Shown one piece after another: positions 7,101 through 14,462 of a stretch of DNA of 31,097 nucleotides. Origin of the DNA: RGIG8775 sp045660295 (GTDB lineage Bacteria; Bacillota; Clostridia; Oscillospirales; CAG-272). Below the pieces are notes generated by a model that saw only the letters and a list, made by a program, of their open reading frames with translations, was not told where the DNA came from and did no database searches. The DNA is taken from contig JAZRDN010000004.1 of the NCBI GenBank assembly GCA_045660295.1, positions 1 to 31,097 on the forward strand, in the 5' to 3' direction. The stretch's first letter is position 1. Every line of letters begins with the position of its first letter. The translations under genes and the position numbers were made by a program.

Positions 7101-8187
7101 TGTCAAAGGTTATAAGGTCGAACATGGAGCGAACTCTCTTATGAGCCTTCTGCTTTTCCTTTTCAACCGAGGTCGTTTCCTCTGGCTTTTCGGCGCTATC
7201 CTCAAGCTGGCTGTCGATAGTCAGCTGATTTCCGTCGATATTTCCGCGGCGGAGAGGCTTCATATCAAGCTCGAACGCATCCTCGATGTTGTCGGCAATA
7301 GCCGCTACGGGACGCTTTTCGGGCTCTGCCGCGTCAGCAACAATCTCCTCGGCAACCGCATCTGCGGCTTCCTCGGCGATAACCTCTGCAACGATCTCCT
7401 CAACCACTGCCTCGGCGTTGTCCTCTTCCACGACTATCTCAACGACAACTTCTTCTTCGACTTCTTCTACTTCTTCGGCAGAATCAACCTTAGCCTCGTC
7501 GGCGTTTTCGTTCTTCTCCTCAAGCTCGTCTATCTCGTCCTCGAGGCTGTCGATCTCATCCTCAAGCTCCTCTATTTTCTCAGCGGCCTCACCGTAAGCC
7601 TTGTTGAGCTTATCGTACTCTGCCGCCTTTGCCTCGTACTCTGCGTTCTTTTTCTCTATCTCGGCGTCCTTTGCCGCGAGAGCCGCCTCAAGCTCGGCTA
7701 TCTTTTCCTCAAATCCGTCAGCGGATACCGCCGCCTGCTTTGCTCCGTCAAGCTCGGCAGCAAGGGCGGTATTCTTTTCCTCCGCCTCGGCAACCTGTGT
7801 CTTGAGTATTCTTATCTGGTCGTTGGCGATGTCTATTCCGCTCTTCATCGTGCGTGCCTGATCCTCGGTATATGTAAGCTGAGAGGCAAGCTTATCGTTC
7901 TCTGCCTTAAGCTCGGCAAGCTCGGATAACATAGCGTTGATATCAACGCCGCGCATCTCCTCCTCCAAACGGTTTACCGTTTCCTGAAGCTTGCTCTTCT
8001 CCGAGCAATAGTCAAGCGCGCAAAGAAGCGCCGCCTCTATCTTAGTGCAACGGTTTTCGCTCTTAAGAAAAATTTCTCTGATACGGCGATCGAGTACACC
8101 GACCATAGCCTCAACGACTTCGGTCTCTTCCTCGGTAATAATATTCATTTGAATGTCTGCGATAGTTATTGTGTGCTTATACTTCAT
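7093..8187 (-). CDS. zapA: ZapA-family cell division protein with long acidic coiled-coil extension
   Basis: Residues 1 to about 80 match ZapA, the FtsZ-bundling division protein: an opening beta hairpin ITIADIQMNIITEEETEVVEAM, then helices with DRRIREIF and IEAALLCALDY. Standard ZapA proteins are about 85-130 residues; this one has 364. The extra 280 residues are a long coiled coil (roughly 62-235, heptads of the type EELEDEIDSLEDEIDELEEK) followed by a Glu/Val/Ala-rich low-complexity stretch (about 225-290). A more ordinary basic tail ends in a short conserved-looking peptide (RVRSMFDLITFD). GGAGG eight bases upstream fixes the start. First gene of the zapA-U32 operon, which is a recurrent pairing in clostridia. 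The coiled coil could lengthen the reach between FtsZ filaments (inference). Confidence 0.85.
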   Translation of the reverse strand: MKYKHTITIADIQMNIITEEETEVVEAMVGVLDRRIREIFLKSENRCTKIEAALLCALDYCSEKSKLQETVNRLEEEMRGVDINAMLSELAELKAENDKLASQLTYTEDQARTMKSGIDIANDQIRILKTQVAEAEEKNTALAAELDGAKQAAVSADGFEEKIAELEAALAAKDAEIEKKNAEYEAKAAEYDKLNKAYGEAAEKIEELEDEIDSLEDEIDELEEKNENADEAKVDSAEEVEEVEEEVVVEIVVEEDNAEAVVEEIVAEVIAEEAADAVAEEIVADAAEPEKRPVAAIADNIEDAFELDMKPLRRGNIDGNQLTIDSQLEDSAEKPEETTSVEKEKQKAHKRVRSMFDLITFDNV

Positions 8188-8262
8188 TTAGGCATCCTCC
8201 GATTTTTTATTTTTACATTTAAGAAAATTTTCAAATAAATACGTGTTTGTCACAAAATATGC

Positions 8263-8291
8263 TTGAAAATTCATTACAAAAGTAGTATAAT
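8263..8291 (+). promoter_or_regulatory. promoter of the metal exporter operon, long leader
   Basis: TTGAAA at 8263-8268, a 17-base spacer and TATAAT at 8286-8291. The coding start at 8448 implies a leader of about 150 bases, very AT-rich, with only a weak hairpin (GACG...CGTC near 8396-8410) visible. I find no clear opposing promoter for zapA in this divergent gap, although TATTATAAT-like sequence exists on the minus strand. Confidence 0.7.
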
Positions 8292-8447
8292 ATTCTATAC
8301 TGATTATATTATAATACATTTGAGCGAAAATGAAAAGGGCTTTTTGAAAAAAAATCAAAAAATTTAACATATATTTCAAACTTTTTGTTCACCAAGACGC
8401 TTTTGACGTCGAAAAAAGCCGTATTCGGAATTAACACGGAGAGAAAC

Positions 8448-9608
8448 ATGACAGATTTAATTTGCAAAATTTTTATAAAAAGCGATAATCTCGGAGACCC
8501 AAAGACCAGAGAGTCATACGGCACGCTAGCGGGCACGGTGGGAATAATACTCAATTTCCTGCTCTGCTCCTTTAAGACCGTGGCAGGACTTCTCTGCGGC
8601 TCGGTCGCCATGATAGCCGACGCGTTGAACAATCTCTCCGACGCCGGCGGTCAGGTGATTTCGATAATCAGCTTTAAGATATCCTCAAAGCCTGCCGACC
8701 GCGAGCACCCGTACGGGCACGCGCGAATCGAATACATAGCGTCCTTGGCGGTGTCGTTTTTGATAATCCTCATCGGCTTCGAGCTTCTTGGTTCATCGGT
8801 GAAAAAGATATCCTCGCCCGAAAAGACGGTATTTGAGCTTGCGTCGGTAATAATTCTCGCAGTGTCGGTGCTCGCCAAGGTCTGGCTATTCTTCTTCAAC
8901 CGCAAAATAGCCAAGAAAATAAATTCCAGCGTTATGAAAGCCCCCGCCGCCGACAGCCTTTCGGACGCGGGCGCGACTCTCGCGGTGCTTATCTCCACGC
9001 TTATACTCAAATTCTTCGGCGTTGATATAGACGCCTACATGGGAATAGCGGTATCGCTTCTTATATTCGTAGCCGGTATAAAAGTGCTTAACGAGGCAAA
9101 AAATTTCATTATAGGCATGGCGCCCGACAAGGAAACCGTTCAAAATATAAGGGAACTGGTGCTCTCGTACGACGGCGTTATCGGCATTCACGACCTTATG
9201 GTGCACAGCTACGGCACAGGCACCACCATAGCCTCACTGCACGCCGAGGTTGACGGCTCCGCCGACATTTTCCACACCCACGACATGATAGACAACATCG
9301 AAAAAAGACTTCACACAGAGCACGGTATAGTCTGTACCATACACATGGACCCCATAGTAACCGACGACGAGGCGGTAAACTCCATGCGTATGATGGTGGC
9401 AAAAATAGTGGCGGAGACAGACGAAAGCTGGGACATACACGATTTCAGAATGGTAGTCGGCGCCACCCACACCAATCTGATATTTGATGCGGTTATCCCC
9501 TTTGAGTGCAAGCTGAGCGACACCGAGATAACCGAGCTTATAGACAAAAACATAAAAGAAAAGCTGGGCGACAACTATTTTGTTGTGCTCACCATAGACA
9601 AGGGATAA
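8448..9608 (+). CDS. cation diffusion facilitator transporter, probable Mn(II)-type
   Basis: Inner-membrane metal/proton antiporter with six TM helices and a cytoplasmic C-terminal domain (residues about 210-386). Numbering from the chosen start, the TM2 metal pair is N61-x3-D65 (NNLSD) and the TM5 pair is D169-x3-D173 (DSLSD). Zinc CDFs usually have Asp/His at these places; an Asn-Asp/Asp-Asp set is associated with manganese exporters such as MntE, so Mn(II) export is my preferred substrate (moderate confidence). HPYGHARIEYIASL after TM2 is a family hallmark. The start is the ATG at 8448, preceded by GGAGAG; a TTG at 8385 would add 21 residues with no ribosome site. The next gene begins 12 bases after its stop, so the two are co-transcribed. 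Confidence 0.88.
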   Translation: MTDLICKIFIKSDNLGDPKTRESYGTLAGTVGIILNFLLCSFKTVAGLLCGSVAMIADALNNLSDAGGQVISIISFKISSKPADREHPYGHARIEYIASLAVSFLIILIGFELLGSSVKKISSPEKTVFELASVIILAVSVLAKVWLFFFNRKIAKKINSSVMKAPAADSLSDAGATLAVLISTLILKFFGVDIDAYMGIAVSLLIFVAGIKVLNEAKNFIIGMAPDKETVQNIRELVLSYDGVIGIHDLMVHSYGTGTTIASLHAEVDGSADIFHTHDMIDNIEKRLHTEHGIVCTIHMDPIVTDDEAVNSMRMMVAKIVAETDESWDIHDFRMVVGATHTNLIFDAVIPFECKLSDTEITELIDKNIKEKLGDNYFVVLTIDKG

Positions 9609-9620
9609 AAGGAGGAAAAA

Positions 9621-10634
9621 ATGGGCAAAACACTGGGATTTGACCTTGGAAGCGCATATACGGCACTGTGTATCCAAGATGAAACCAACATCATGGCAAT
9701 TCCGTCGGTAGTGACTATTGACAAAAAAAGCGACCGTCTCATCGCATCGGGCAACGAGGCTAAAAAGATGATCGGCAGAGCCCCCGACACGCTAAACGTT
9801 ATCAAGCCCTTTAAAAACGGCCTGATGAACGACGCGGACGCCGCCTCCTTACTGATGACCTCGCTTCTTGAAAAAACCGATTCTTCCTCGGTGTTCAAGC
9901 GTACCGAAATAATATCTACACTTCCCTTCGGCGCGGAAAACGAAGAAAGCGCGAGAGAACGAGCCATAATGTCGGCGGGTATCTCCACCTTTGACTTTGT
10001 TTACACGCCTATCGCAATAGCGCTGGGAGCGGGCATGCCGGTGGACCTCTCCGAGGGAAGAATGATAGTTGACGTAGGCGCGGGACACACCGACGCCTCG
10101 GTAATAAGCCACGGTGACGTTATAATTTCAAGCACGATAAAAACCGCGGGAGACGCAATGACCGATGCTATCAGGGCTTACGTTGCCGATGAGCACGGCA
10201 TTGAAATAGGCGAGCTTACCGCCGAGGCGCTCAAGATAAAATTGGGAACGCTGAACGCAAACGCGCCGATAAAGAGCGCTAAAATATGCGGAAAGGTGCG
10301 CGCTGATAAGAATTCCAAGCACGGCGACAGAATAACCGCTTCTGCGCTTATAACCTCGCAGGAGCTTGTCCCCATACTCACGCCTTACGCCGACAAGATA
10401 GTCGAAAACATTATCGAGGCGTTAAAAAACACGCCTACCGAAATATCCTCCGACATATCGGCTTTCGGTATACTTTTAAGCGGCGGCGGAGCTATGCTGA
10501 ACGGACTTCCCAAATATTTGGAGAACGCTCTCCGCGTAAAGGTATCCACAACAAAAATGCCATCGCTTGACGCAATTCGAGGAGTTTTGCGCATAGTAAA
10601 CGGCGGCAGAGCTTTCGCAAAATTCACAAGATAG
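9621..10634 (+). CDS. divergent MreB-like actin homologue
   Basis: Actin-fold ATPase of the MreB family, 337 residues, the usual length. The phosphate-1 loop is FDLGSAYTAL (residues 7-16), the phosphate-2 loop is DVGAGHTDASVIS (151-163), and the adenosine motif is LLSGGGAMLNGLPKYL near 287-302. Further MreB-type phrases are PSVVTID, IGRAP and ALGAGMPV. Two departures stand out. The usual DIGGGT loop has an Ala in place of the second Gly, and the EEP triplet before the ALGAG helix, which holds the catalytic Glu in MreB, reads Y-T-P (128-130). ATP hydrolysis may therefore be weak or lost. It is not in an mreBCD operon but sits 12 bases behind a metal exporter with a strong GGAGG site. It could be an accessory paralogue rather than the main cell-shape filament. 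Confidence 0.82.
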   Translation: MGKTLGFDLGSAYTALCIQDETNIMAIPSVVTIDKKSDRLIASGNEAKKMIGRAPDTLNVIKPFKNGLMNDADAASLLMTSLLEKTDSSSVFKRTEIISTLPFGAENEESARERAIMSAGISTFDFVYTPIAIALGAGMPVDLSEGRMIVDVGAGHTDASVISHGDVIISSTIKTAGDAMTDAIRAYVADEHGIEIGELTAEALKIKLGTLNANAPIKSAKICGKVRADKNSKHGDRITASALITSQELVPILTPYADKIVENIIEALKNTPTEISSDISAFGILLSGGGAMLNGLPKYLENALRVKVSTTKMPSLDAIRGVLRIVNGGRAFAKFTR

Positions 10635-10643
10635 TTCGCAGAT

Positions 10644-10702
10644 AAGCCTCAAAAGCATACATATCACCCCTACATAAACATTTGGAGGCTTTGTATGCTT
10701 TT
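10644..10702 (+). promoter_or_regulatory. candidate RNA structure masking the MBOAT ribosome site and start codon
   Basis: Adjacent elements AAGCCTC (10644-10650) and AAAAGCATACA (10651-10661) are exact reverse complements of GAGGCTT (10685-10691, overlapping the GGAGG site) and TGTATGCTTTT (10692-10702, containing the ATG at 10695). The order A-B-A'-B' is the topology of a pseudoknot or of two competing stems. Either stem would hide the initiation region, so translational control is plausible. Confidence 0.5.
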
Positions 10703-12059
10703 TTCCTCGATAGAATTTATTTTCTTTTTTCTCCCCATCTCAATGATATTTTATTTTCTCGCCCCCAAAAGGGCGAGGAACGCGGTTCTTCTCATATTCA
10801 GCCTTATATTCTACGGCTGGGGCGAGCCGAAATATCTTTTGCTGATGCTGGCGACCATAGCGCTTGACTATCTTTTCGGCTTACTTATCGAAAAAAATCG
10901 CAAGCGCGCCAAGCTGTGGCTTTGCTTGGCGATAATCTCAAACCTCGGGAGTCTGGCGGTGTTCAAATACCTTTCGCCCACACTTGGTTTTTTCGGGCTT
11001 GATCTTGTATCACTGGCGCTTCCTGTGGGAATCTCGTTTTACACCTTCCAATCGTTATCATACGTTATAGACGTTTACAAGGGTCAGGCGGCGCAAAAAG
11101 ACCCCATAGCCTTTGGCACGTACATCACCATGTTTCCTCAGCTTGTGGCAGGACCTATCGTCAGATACGGAGATATTGCCGATCAGTTAAGGAAAAGGAG
11201 TACCGACACGCAAAAGACCGCCCGCGGAATACTGCGCTTTGTTTGCGGACTCTCAAAAAAACTGCTTTTTGCCAACAGCGCGGGCGAGATGTGGAGCTAC
11301 TTTTCGTCATTACCGAGAGAGGAGCTGAGCACGCTTGGCGCGTGGCTTGGCATAATCTTCTTTGCCTTTCAGATATACTTCGATTTTTCGGGCTACTCCG
11401 ATATGGCTGTGGGGTTAGGGCTTTTCTTTGGCTTTGACTTTCCCGAAAACTTCAACTACCCCTATATCGCCACAAGCATACGCGATTTTTGGCACAGGTG
11501 GCACATATCGCTCACCGTATGGTTTCGTGAATACGTGTATATCCCTCTCGGCGGAAACCGCAAGGGCGAGACACGCACGCTTCTGAATATGCTTGCGGTC
11601 TGGGCGCTTACTGGCATATGGCACGGGGCGGCACTGAATTTCCTTGGGTGGGGGCTTTATTATTTTATTCTCCTCGCCTGCGAGAGGCTGTTCTTGGGCA
11701 AGCTCTTAAAGCGCTTGCCAAGGCTATTGGCGCGAGCCTACTCACTCACCGCCATTTTGGTGGGGTGGGTATTCTTCTCCGCCAAAGGTCTGGGTGATGC
11801 GTTCTCTTATCTTGGGCGGATGTTCTCGTTAAACGCGCCCGTGGGAAACGACGGCTACCACCTTGTGCGAAATATTCCCTTTCTTATCCTGCTTATTCTC
11901 GGCTCTACGCCGATTCCCCTTGAGGCGTTCGGGAGCCTTACGCAAAAAGGCGGCGCAAGGCGCTCCCTGCTGTCTCTCGGAAGTATTTTGATATTCATTC
12001 TCTGCGTCGCAGATCTTGTGGGCGCATCGTACAACCCCTTTTTATATTTCAGATTTTAG
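10695..12059 (+). CDS. MBOAT-family membrane O-acyltransferase (AlgI/DltB-like)
   Basis: Polytopic membrane enzyme, 454 residues, that transfers acyl (often acetyl) groups across the membrane to an extracellular polymer. The N-terminal phrase FSSIEFIFFFLPISM is typical of AlgI-like proteins. The core motif FWHRWHISLTVWFREYVYIP and the catalytic-His segment TGIWHGAALNFLGWGLYY are intact. AlgI-type enzymes usually work with a secreted SGNH/AlgJ-like partner encoded next door; none is seen here, so the acceptor (peptidoglycan, teichoic acid, exopolysaccharide) is unknown. GGAGG precedes the ATG by six bases but lies inside a potential inhibitory RNA structure. Eight bases separate its stop from the RNHCP gene. 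Confidence 0.9.
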   Translation: MLFSSIEFIFFFLPISMIFYFLAPKRARNAVLLIFSLIFYGWGEPKYLLLMLATIALDYLFGLLIEKNRKRAKLWLCLAIISNLGSLAVFKYLSPTLGFFGLDLVSLALPVGISFYTFQSLSYVIDVYKGQAAQKDPIAFGTYITMFPQLVAGPIVRYGDIADQLRKRSTDTQKTARGILRFVCGLSKKLLFANSAGEMWSYFSSLPREELSTLGAWLGIIFFAFQIYFDFSGYSDMAVGLGLFFGFDFPENFNYPYIATSIRDFWHRWHISLTVWFREYVYIPLGGNRKGETRTLLNMLAVWALTGIWHGAALNFLGWGLYYFILLACERLFLGKLLKRLPRLLARAYSLTAILVGWVFFSAKGLGDAFSYLGRMFSLNAPVGNDGYHLVRNIPFLILLILGSTPIPLEAFGSLTQKGGARRSLLSLGSILIFILCVADLVGASYNPFLYFRF

Positions 12060-12067
12060 AGGTCAAC

Positions 12068-12397
12068 ATGGAACAGAAAAGATTTACAAAAAACGACGCG
12101 TCGTTTATCTGCGAAAACTGCGGCAAAGAGGTAAAGCCTTTGGGCTACAGCTCACGCAACCACTGCCCCTTCTGTCTTTGGTCGCTTCACCTTGACGTAA
12201 ACCCCGGCGACCGCGCCTCGGAGTGCGGCGGAAAAATGGAGCCCGTAAAGGTCGAAACAGACCCACGTAAGGGATACGTCATAGTTCACAGGTGCACAAA
12301 ATGCGGCGAGCTGAGGAGAAATCGCTCGGCTCACGAGGCTTCGGTTCAGCCCGACAACCTCAAATTGCTCATAAAGCTCACCGCCGGTGGCTTTTAA
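12068..12397 (+). CDS. RNHCP domain protein
   Basis: Small cysteine-rich protein of 109 residues. The domain is named for the string RNHCP, seen here as SRNHCPFCLWSLHLD. It is flanked by CENCG near the start, ECGGKMEPV in the middle and RCTKCGELRRNR near the end. Three CxxC-type pairs plus His suggest one or two zinc sites. Family function is not established; a nucleic-acid or ribosome link is only suggested by the zinc-ribbon look. It follows the MBOAT gene closely with a GAGGT site and probably shares its transcript. Confidence 0.9.
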   Translation: MEQKRFTKNDASFICENCGKEVKPLGYSSRNHCPFCLWSLHLDVNPGDRASECGGKMEPVKVETDPRKGYVIVHRCTKCGELRRNRSAHEASVQPDNLKLLIKLTAGGF

Positions 12398-12434
12398 TCA
12401 CCTGAAAATCACTTGATTTTCACTCGAAAATTGC

Positions 12435-12476
12435 AGAATATTTGTGTTGTTCACAGATATTCTATATTTATATGAT
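12435..12476 (+). promoter_or_regulatory. promoter with overlapping palindrome before the ABC operon
   Basis: AGAATATTTGTG (12435-12446) and CACAGATATTCT (12452-12463) form an inverted repeat with one mismatch and a five-base centre. The right part of the centre and arm overlaps a candidate -35, TTGTTC (12447-12452). TATGAT at 12471-12476 follows after 18 bases. The palindrome sits where a repressor would block the promoter. A weaker palindrome GAAAATCACTTGATTTTC lies just upstream and lacks a T run. Confidence 0.55.
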
Positions 12477-12517
12477 AGAATATAACAAGCTAAAAAACGG
12501 GAAAGGAACTCTCTGTA

Positions 12518-13600
12518 ATGATAAAAATCGATCATCTGGTAAAAAATTACGGCGGTTTTTGCGCGGTAGATGACATCAGCTTTGAAATAGAACAGGGCGA
12601 GATAGTCGGACTTCTCGGTCCTAACGGCGCGGGAAAAAGCACCACGATGAACATTCTCACCGGTTATCTTTCATCCACCTACGGAAGCGTTGAGATAAAC
12701 GGGCTTAATGTTCTTGACGCTCCCCTTGAAGCCAAAAAGCTCATAGGTTATCTGCCCGAGCAGCCACCGCTCTACCTTGATATGACAGTTGAGGAATACC
12801 TCAACTTTACTTACGACCTCAAGGGCTGCACGCTCAACCGCGAAAAGCATCTTGAAGAAATCTGCAATATAGTAAAGATACAGGACGTTTACAAGCGTCT
12901 TATCGGGAACCTCTCAAAGGGCTACCGCCAGAGAGTAGGCATAGCGCAGGCGCTTGTGGGAAATCCCGAGGTCATTATTTTTGACGAGCCTACCGTCGGT
13001 CTTGACCCCAAGCAGATAATTGAGATAAGAAACCTTATCAGAACGCTTGGCAAAAAGCACACCGTCATTCTCTCCACGCACATTCTTCAAGAGGTGCAGG
13101 CGGTCTGCGACAGAATAATAATCATAAACAAGGGCAAGCTGGTTGCCGACGAGCTTACGGGCAACATCACCCGCGCGGTGCAGAGCAACCGCCGCTTCAA
13201 CGCCAAGATATGCGGTCCCGCGCGCGACATACTCGCCACGCTCAAGGACAAGCCCGGTATCGTTCACGTTGAACAGCTCGCGGAGCGTGACGGAGACTCC
13301 ACCACCTTTATGATAGAAAGCGCGGTAGGCGTTGACATTCGCAAGACCCTCTTTTACACACTGGCGGAGAAGAACTGGCCGCTTATCGGTCTTGAGGCGC
13401 TTGGCATGAACCTTGAGGATATTTTCATCACCATCGTTGACACCACCGACGCGCCCCAGAGACGCGAGCGCGCAAGGCGCACAAAAACAGGCGGCAGAAG
13501 CTCTATTGAAAACGAGTACGCAAGGTCGATAATGGAAAAGACCGCCGCCGCAAAGCAAAGCTCTCTTAAGGGCAACGACGAAGAAAGTGAGGGTAAGTGA
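12518..13600 (+). CDS. ABC transporter ATPase, GldA-like
   Basis: Cytoplasmic ATP-binding subunit, 360 residues. Walker A GPNGAGKST is at 34-42, the signature LSKGYRQRVG near 132, Walker B VIIFDEPTVGLDP near 151, and the switch His in ILSTHILQEV. After the nucleotide-binding domain (about 1-220) comes a C-terminal domain as in GldA/NosF-type ATPases, then a polar tail of about 50 residues rich in Arg, Lys and Ser (RRERARRTKTGG). It opens a four-gene operon with a permease, a GldG-like protein and a DUF4340 protein. Its stop TGA overlaps the next ATG by one base. The closest characterised relatives serve gliding motility in Bacteroidota, but no other gliding gene is present, so the substrate is unknown. 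Confidence 0.92.
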   Translation: MIKIDHLVKNYGGFCAVDDISFEIEQGEIVGLLGPNGAGKSTTMNILTGYLSSTYGSVEINGLNVLDAPLEAKKLIGYLPEQPPLYLDMTVEEYLNFTYDLKGCTLNREKHLEEICNIVKIQDVYKRLIGNLSKGYRQRVGIAQALVGNPEVIIFDEPTVGLDPKQIIEIRNLIRTLGKKHTVILSTHILQEVQAVCDRIIIINKGKLVADELTGNITRAVQSNRRFNAKICGPARDILATLKDKPGIVHVEQLAERDGDSTTFMIESAVGVDIRKTLFYTLAEKNWPLIGLEALGMNLEDIFITIVDTTDAPQRRERARRTKTGGRSSIENEYARSIMEKTAAAKQSSLKGNDEESEGK

Positions 13601-14376
13601 TGTTAGCTATATACAAAAAAGAAATGCGTTCCTATTTCATCAACCCCATAGGATACGTTTATCTCGGTATTTTCCTTGCCGTTTCGGCGCTGGTCTGCTG
13701 TTACACCACTCTCCAGTCAAGCAGCTACGAGACATCCACATACTTCTACTTCATGATATTCGCATTCGTCATTCTCATTCCACTGCTCACCATGCGCTCG
13801 TTCGCCGAGGAGAGAAAAATGAGAACCGAACAGATGCTTCTCACCGCTCCCGTAACGATCACGGGCATGGTAATGGGCAAGTATCTTGCGGCGTTTACCA
13901 TGTTCTTGGGAACCGTTCTGCTCTCTTGCATTAACTTTATCCCTCTTTACATCATCGCGGGTGAGGAACGCGCCGCGGTCGCCGAGACCGCAAACCCCGT
14001 TATCGGTCCTCAGAGCGCCGAAATAGTAGGCAGCCTTATCGGAATAATCCTTCTCGGCGCGGCGTTTATCGCTATCGGTATATTCATTTCCTCGCTTACC
14101 GAAAACCAGCTCTCGGCGGCGGTATCCACCATTGGCATCATACTGCTTATGGTAATACTCAGCCTTGTAAATCAGATAGGAAGCGACGAGGAAGGCACGA
14201 GACTTATCAGCAGCTACGCCGTTCGCTTCGTTATCGACTGGATATCGGTGCTCAGCCGATTCTCCAATTTCGGTTACGGACTTTTCGATTTCTCTGCGCT
14301 TGTTTACTATCTGTCTCTCGCGTTCGTATTTATCTTTCTTACGATACGCGTTTACGAAAAGAGACGCTGGGGATAA
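13600..14376 (+). CDS. ABC-2 type permease, GldF-like
   Basis: Integral membrane subunit with about six TM helices in 258 residues. The segment LLTMRSFAEERKMRTEQMLL after TM2 is the hallmark cytoplasmic loop of GldF/NosY-like permeases. The start is the ATG at 13600 within TGATG, overlapping the ATPase stop; a GTG three bases earlier is also possible, but the GAGGG spacing favours ATG. The short C-terminus ends in VYEKRRWG, typical for the family. It pairs with the preceding ATPase. Confidence 0.9.
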   Translation: MLAIYKKEMRSYFINPIGYVYLGIFLAVSALVCCYTTLQSSSYETSTYFYFMIFAFVILIPLLTMRSFAEERKMRTEQMLLTAPVTITGMVMGKYLAAFTMFLGTVLLSCINFIPLYIIAGEERAAVAETANPVIGPQSAEIVGSLIGIILLGAAFIAIGIFISSLTENQLSAAVSTIGIILLMVILSLVNQIGSDEEGTRLISSYAVRFVIDWISVLSRFSNFGYGLFDFSALVYYLSLAFVFIFLTIRVYEKRRWG

Positions 14377-14392
14377 CGCATTTCCCTCGCCT

Positions 14393-14441
14393 TCCCCGAT
14401 AGGCTAAAACTTCAAATTTTTCGGGGAGAAAGGAATTCTCC
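14393..14441 (+). promoter_or_regulatory. competing hairpins in the permease-GldG gap
   Basis: The 86-base gap is unusual for an operon whose other junctions overlap. TCCCCGA (14393-14399) can pair with TCGGGGA (14421-14427), while GGAGAA (14425-14430) can pair with TTCTCC (14436-14441). The two stems share 14425-14427 and exclude each other. There is no T run, so this is not an ordinary terminator. Role unknown; uneven expression of the downstream genes is one possibility. Confidence 0.35.
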
Positions 14442-14462
14442 ACAGCGAGAAGAAATACAGCT

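Noticed and set aside
6973..7929. 318-codon plus-strand frame over zapA
   Set aside because: A shadow of the Glu/Ala/Leu-rich zapA coiled coil; no ribosome site and a low-complexity hydrophobic product.
8385..8447. Upstream TTG start for the CDF exporter
   Set aside because: It would add 21 residues not expected in the family and lacks a ribosome site, whereas GGAGAG precedes the ATG at 8448.
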